A stretch of DNA of 64,000 bases from positions 1 through 64,000 of the forward strand of contig CAWDKZ010000017.1 of assembly GCA_963803025.1 (NCBI GenBank). The letters run 5' to 3'. This document shows positions 61,347 to 64,000 of the stretch, one piece after another. The position numbers were made by a program, and so were the translations under genes. Within the stretch, counting starts at the first letter, position 1. Each line of letters opens with the position of its first letter. The DNA comes from Bog-793 sp963803025 (GTDB lineage Bacteria > Actinomycetota > Acidimicrobiia > Acidimicrobiales > Bog-793). The notes beneath the pieces are model-generated. The model saw only the letters and a program-made list of their open reading frames with translations, was not told where the DNA came from and made no database searches.

Positions 61347-62096
61347 ATGGCGAGCATGCGAATTTGGCGATCCCCGGCAGCGGTGAGCGTACTCGCGGCG
61401 CTCGCGTTCGCGACCGCGCTCAGTGCCCTCGGTTACACGCTCTCGAGCGGGTCGACCCCGTCGCGGGCTACCGGGACGATCAGCGTGAGCGCCGACGCTC
61501 GGCTGAACGGCGCACCGGACACCTTGACCGCACTGTTCGCCGTGACGACGACGGCAAGCTCAGCGGCGAGCGCTCTTGACCAAAACGACTCCCTGATGCA
61601 ACGCCTCCAGAACGTCTTCACCACCTCCGGCGTGCCGGCTTCTGGCCTGCAGACGAGTGACCTCAGCGTGTCGCCGACCTACAACAACAAGGGCGGGCTC
61701 ACCGGCTATAGGACCGAGGACGATCTCAGCGTTACCATGCACAACTTCACCAAGGCGAGCCGGGCGATCGGTGTGGCGGAGAACCTCGTCGGCGACGCCG
61801 TCCAGATCAACGGAATCACGTTCTCACTCTCCAACAACAGCGAGCTCCTCAGGCACGCCCGCGCCCTCGCGATGCAGCAAGCGCGCGCCGAAGCTGCGGG
61901 ATTCACCTCTGGAGCGGGAGAAACCGTCGGCGCGGCGATTCAGATCTCCAACCAGCAGCAGGTCACGACGCCGCTCCCATTCGCGTCCGGCCGCCTTTAC
62001 AAGTCCGCTTTCGCGGCCGGATTGGCGGTGCCTATCCAGGCGGGGACGTTGCAGGTCGACGTCCACGTCAACGTGACCTACCGCTTGCTCAGCTGA
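61347..62096 (+). CDS. SIMPL (DUF541) domain secreted protein
   Basis: The 249-residue protein has a signal peptide (SVLAALAFATALSALGYTL at about 14-32) and a SIMPL domain: GTISVSADARLNGAPDTLTA at its start, LQTSDLSVSPTYN and the helix ARALAMQQARAEAAGF near the C-terminus. The family includes BP26 and YggE, periplasmic or surface oligomers linked to oxidative stress; the precise function is unknown. ATG 61347 follows GAAGGG and gives a clean signal peptide. Confidence 0.85.
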   Translation: MASMRIWRSPAAVSVLAALAFATALSALGYTLSSGSTPSRATGTISVSADARLNGAPDTLTALFAVTTTASSAASALDQNDSLMQRLQNVFTTSGVPASGLQTSDLSVSPTYNNKGGLTGYRTEDDLSVTMHNFTKASRAIGVAENLVGDAVQINGITFSLSNNSELLRHARALAMQQARAEAAGFTSGAGETVGAAIQISNQQQVTTPLPFASGRLYKSAFAAGLAVPIQAGTLQVDVHVNVTYRLLS

Positions 62097-62199
62097 GGCT
62101 TGCCAGGTCGCACCAGGCGGCTGCGATCCGGCAATGCCTCGAGCCCTCAGGCGGTTTCTCGACCCGTCGCCGCTCCAGCCGGGGACGGCGCGCGACCGG

Positions 62200-62439
62200 T
62201 CACGTCTCGTCGTCCTCGTCGAGTGACTCGGGATCGTCGAGCAGGGCGCCGACTTCGGCCGCCTCGACGACGTCGAGCGGGGGGACTTCGTCTTCGGTCT
62301 CGTCATCGAAATCGACCTCGCTGTCGCGGGATGAGACCTCCGCCGCGTCCTCGCGGACGAACGCCGGCGGCCCCTCGATGATCGGAACGTCGTCAGCCAC
62401 AACCGTCGTCGCGGACCTCCTGGCTCGTCGTCGCACCAC
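62200..62439 (-). CDS. Small acidic hypothetical protein
   Basis: The 79-residue product starts with a basic patch (VVRRRARRS) and then becomes strongly acidic, with a C-terminal run rich in Asp and Glu (LLDDPESLDEDDE). GTG 62439 lies five bases after AGGAGG, a strong ribosome-binding site that supports a real gene. No domain is recognised. The dipolar composition suggests a protein-binding role, but that is only a guess. Confidence 0.55.
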   Translation of the reverse strand: MVRRRARRSATTVVADDVPIIEGPPAFVREDAAEVSSRDSEVDFDDETEDEVPPLDVVEAAEVGALLDDPESLDEDDET

Positions 62440-62604
62440 CGGCACCTCCTCTTTCCACTTTGCCCCGGTTGACGTGCCGAGCGTGGGTCGGCAGGCAACG
62501 AGACGCGCGGGGACGGCGAGCCACTGCCGAGGCGGCCCGGGTGCCCGGAAGCAGCCTCGGATACAGAAGGCCAGGTCGGACGGCGTCAAGAGCGCTGACG
62601 CCGC

Positions 62605-63666
62605 TCACACGGACCGCAGCTCCTCGCCGATCGCCGCCGCGAAGGCGTCGACATCCCCTTCCGTCGTGTCGAACGCCGTCATCCAGCGGACTTCGCCCGT
62701 CGCCTCGTCCCAGACGTAGAAGTGGCTCCGACCCTGGAGCCGGCGTGTCGCCTCCGTCGGCAAGCGGGCGAACACGGCGTTCGCCTGGACCGGTCGGGCG
62801 ATCACCACACCGGGGAAGCCCCTCACCCGTTCCTCGAGCCGGCGGGCCATCGCATTGGCGTGTGCCGCGTTCTGCAACCAGAGGTCCCCTGCGAGGAGCG
62901 CCTCGAACTGCACCGAGACGAAGCGCATCTTCGACGCGAGCTGCATCGACGCCTTCCGTAGATGAAGGAGTCCCCGTACCGCGTCGGGGTTCAGAACGAC
63001 GATCACCTCACCAAAGAGCAGACCGTTCTTCGTCCCGCCGAACGACACGACGTCGACTCCGACGTCTGTCGTGAACGCCTTGAAGCCGACGCCGAGCGTC
63101 GCCGCCGCATTTGCGAGCCGGGCGCCGTCGAGATGCACCTTCATGGCGTAACCGTGGGCACGCTCACAGATGTGCGCGATCTCGTCGGGCGCGTAGCACG
63201 TGCCGAGCTCCGTCGACTGCGTGATCGAAACGACACGCGGCGAGGCCCGGTGCTGGTTGTCCCATCCCCAGGCGTGGACGTCGAGCGACTCGGCGGTGAT
63301 CTTGCCGTCCGGCGCCTCGAGCGTGAGGAGTTTGATCCCGGCGACCTTCTCGGCGGCCGCGCACTCGTCCGTGTTGAGGTGCGACGAGACCGCGCAGATC
63401 ACGGAATCCCAACGGTCCGTCATCGACTGCAGGCTCACGACGTTCGCGCCGGTGCCATTGAAGACGGGGAAGGCCCGCGCTTCGTTCCCGAAGTGGCGTC
63501 GAAAGACCTGCTGAAGGTGCGCGGTGTAGACGTCATCCCCGTAGGAGTCCTGGTGGCCCCCGTTCGCGAGGGCGATGGCGGCAAGCACGTCGGGGTGGAT
63601 GGAAGCGCAGTTGTCGCTCGCGAATCCGTGGAATCCCTGGTCATGACGGCAGATGGCGTCGGTCAC
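62605..63666 (-). CDS. ltaE: Low-specificity L-threonine aldolase
   Basis: The enzyme splits threonine or allo-threonine into glycine and acetaldehyde with PLP. The product of 353 residues is full length for the beta-eliminating lyase family: FASDNCASIHPDVL at the start, the PLP-site VHLDGARLANAAA (D180) and the Schiff-base lysine K213 in SFGGTKNGL. GTG 63666 is preceded by TAGTCT at 6 bases and no ribosome-binding site. The subgroup may also act on phenylserine-like substrates. Confidence 0.9.
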   Translation of the reverse strand: MTDAICRHDQGFHGFASDNCASIHPDVLAAIALANGGHQDSYGDDVYTAHLQQVFRRHFGNEARAFPVFNGTGANVVSLQSMTDRWDSVICAVSSHLNTDECAAAEKVAGIKLLTLEAPDGKITAESLDVHAWGWDNQHRASPRVVSITQSTELGTCYAPDEIAHICERAHGYAMKVHLDGARLANAAATLGVGFKAFTTDVGVDVVSFGGTKNGLLFGEVIVVLNPDAVRGLLHLRKASMQLASKMRFVSVQFEALLAGDLWLQNAAHANAMARRLEERVRGFPGVVIARPVQANAVFARLPTEATRRLQGRSHFYVWDEATGEVRWMTAFDTTEGDVDAFAAAIGEELRSV

Positions 63667-63672
63667 GACGAG

Positions 63673-63678
63673 AGACTA
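63673..63678 (-). promoter_or_regulatory. Leaderless-type -10 box (TAGTCT) before the threonine aldolase
   Basis: On the minus strand TAGTCT ends 6 bases before the GTG at 63666. Confidence 0.45.
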
Positions 63679-64000
63679 TCCGTGGGCTCGGCGGCGCTTC
63701 GTTGGGTTCGAAGTCGCCGCTGGTCGCCCGGGCTGCGACGGGATCCCGCGCATCCCCCCAGCGGCATCCAGCGGTTGCCCCGCCGTGGCGACGCCCCGTT
63801 CAGGCGGCATGGTCCCCTGCTCCGACGGTCCGATCGGCGCCGTTGCGAGGTCGCCCGAACGAACGACGCCCGCGGGCGCCGGTCACCTCGCACCAGCGCG
63901 ACCCCGAGCGCCACGAACGGGCCGTGGGCTCGCCGACAACGCTCAAGCACTCGTAAACGACGTCAGTTCGGTGACGAAGTCCGACGCGTACTGAAAGATG
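63679..64000. other. Right edge of the window without a supported gene
   Basis: Open frames on both strands are Arg/Pro-rich and carry no motif. A gene start beyond 64000 cannot be excluded. Confidence 0.4.

Overview
The window is GC-rich DNA from an actinobacterium. The signs are an HU protein with a long lysine/alanine tail, a CofC-type gene of coenzyme F420 synthesis, a pair of WYL regulators like PafB/PafC, DUF1918, a LytR-CpsA-Psr protein, and many starts that look leaderless (a TANNNT -10 box 6-8 bases before the start codon). Acidimicrobiia is my best guess at class level; that is inference and no rRNA is present to test it.

Layout. 1-2550 is an almost complete IS21-family element (istA, istB), ending 56 bp before a DUF503 gene. 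2.9-4.75 kb is a drug-type ABC exporter; 4.9-6.2 kb (minus) a divergent Nramp-like transporter; 6.5-11.9 kb a methyltransferase, a LytR-CpsA-Psr protein, a GMC oxidoreductase and a HAD phosphatase. 12-29 kb is looser, with gene-poor stretches of up to 0.9 kb: a lipoprotein, two aldo/keto reductases, glycerol kinase, a DUF1918 protein with a basic tail, an RCC1 propeller, a monooxygenase-fold protein, an MFS exporter with a divergent TetR regulator, a PadR/ABC/FtsX export operon, a truncated ABC gene and a hydrolase. 29.7-35.3 kb is housekeeping: tRNA-Val, a DUF4232 lipoprotein, a glutamate dehydrogenase-family enzyme, a DMT transporter, rnhB, gpsA and cofC.

35.6-42.2 kb is the most unusual part. 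It holds the HU gene with its lysine tail, a TraG/VirD4-like coupling ATPase without membrane segments, and, convergent with it, a MobF (TrwC/TraI) relaxase whose helicase half has lost its Walker A motif. Two WYL regulators lie directly upstream of the relaxase on the same strand. No type IV secretion genes, integrase or attachment sites are visible, so this may be a chromosomal DNA-processing module or the remnant of a mobilisable element.

42.3-44.2 kb is typA (bipA). 44.2-56.3 kb is an envelope polysaccharide region: a Wzm/Wzt exporter, several GT4 glycosyltransferases (one a tandem double enzyme), a SpoIID-like protein, an LPG-synthase-type membrane protein and a lipoprotein. 56.4-64 kb carries a secreted beta-propeller protein, clpP, tRNA-Leu, an IS30-family element that splits a DUF1003-like membrane protein gene, a SIMPL-domain protein, a small acidic protein and a threonine aldolase.

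In several places a regulator sits next to the exporter it probably controls, with a visible inverted repeat at the promoter (2.9 kb, 23 kb, 24 kb). Translational coupling through ATGA or GTGA overlaps is frequent and defines most operons proposed here.
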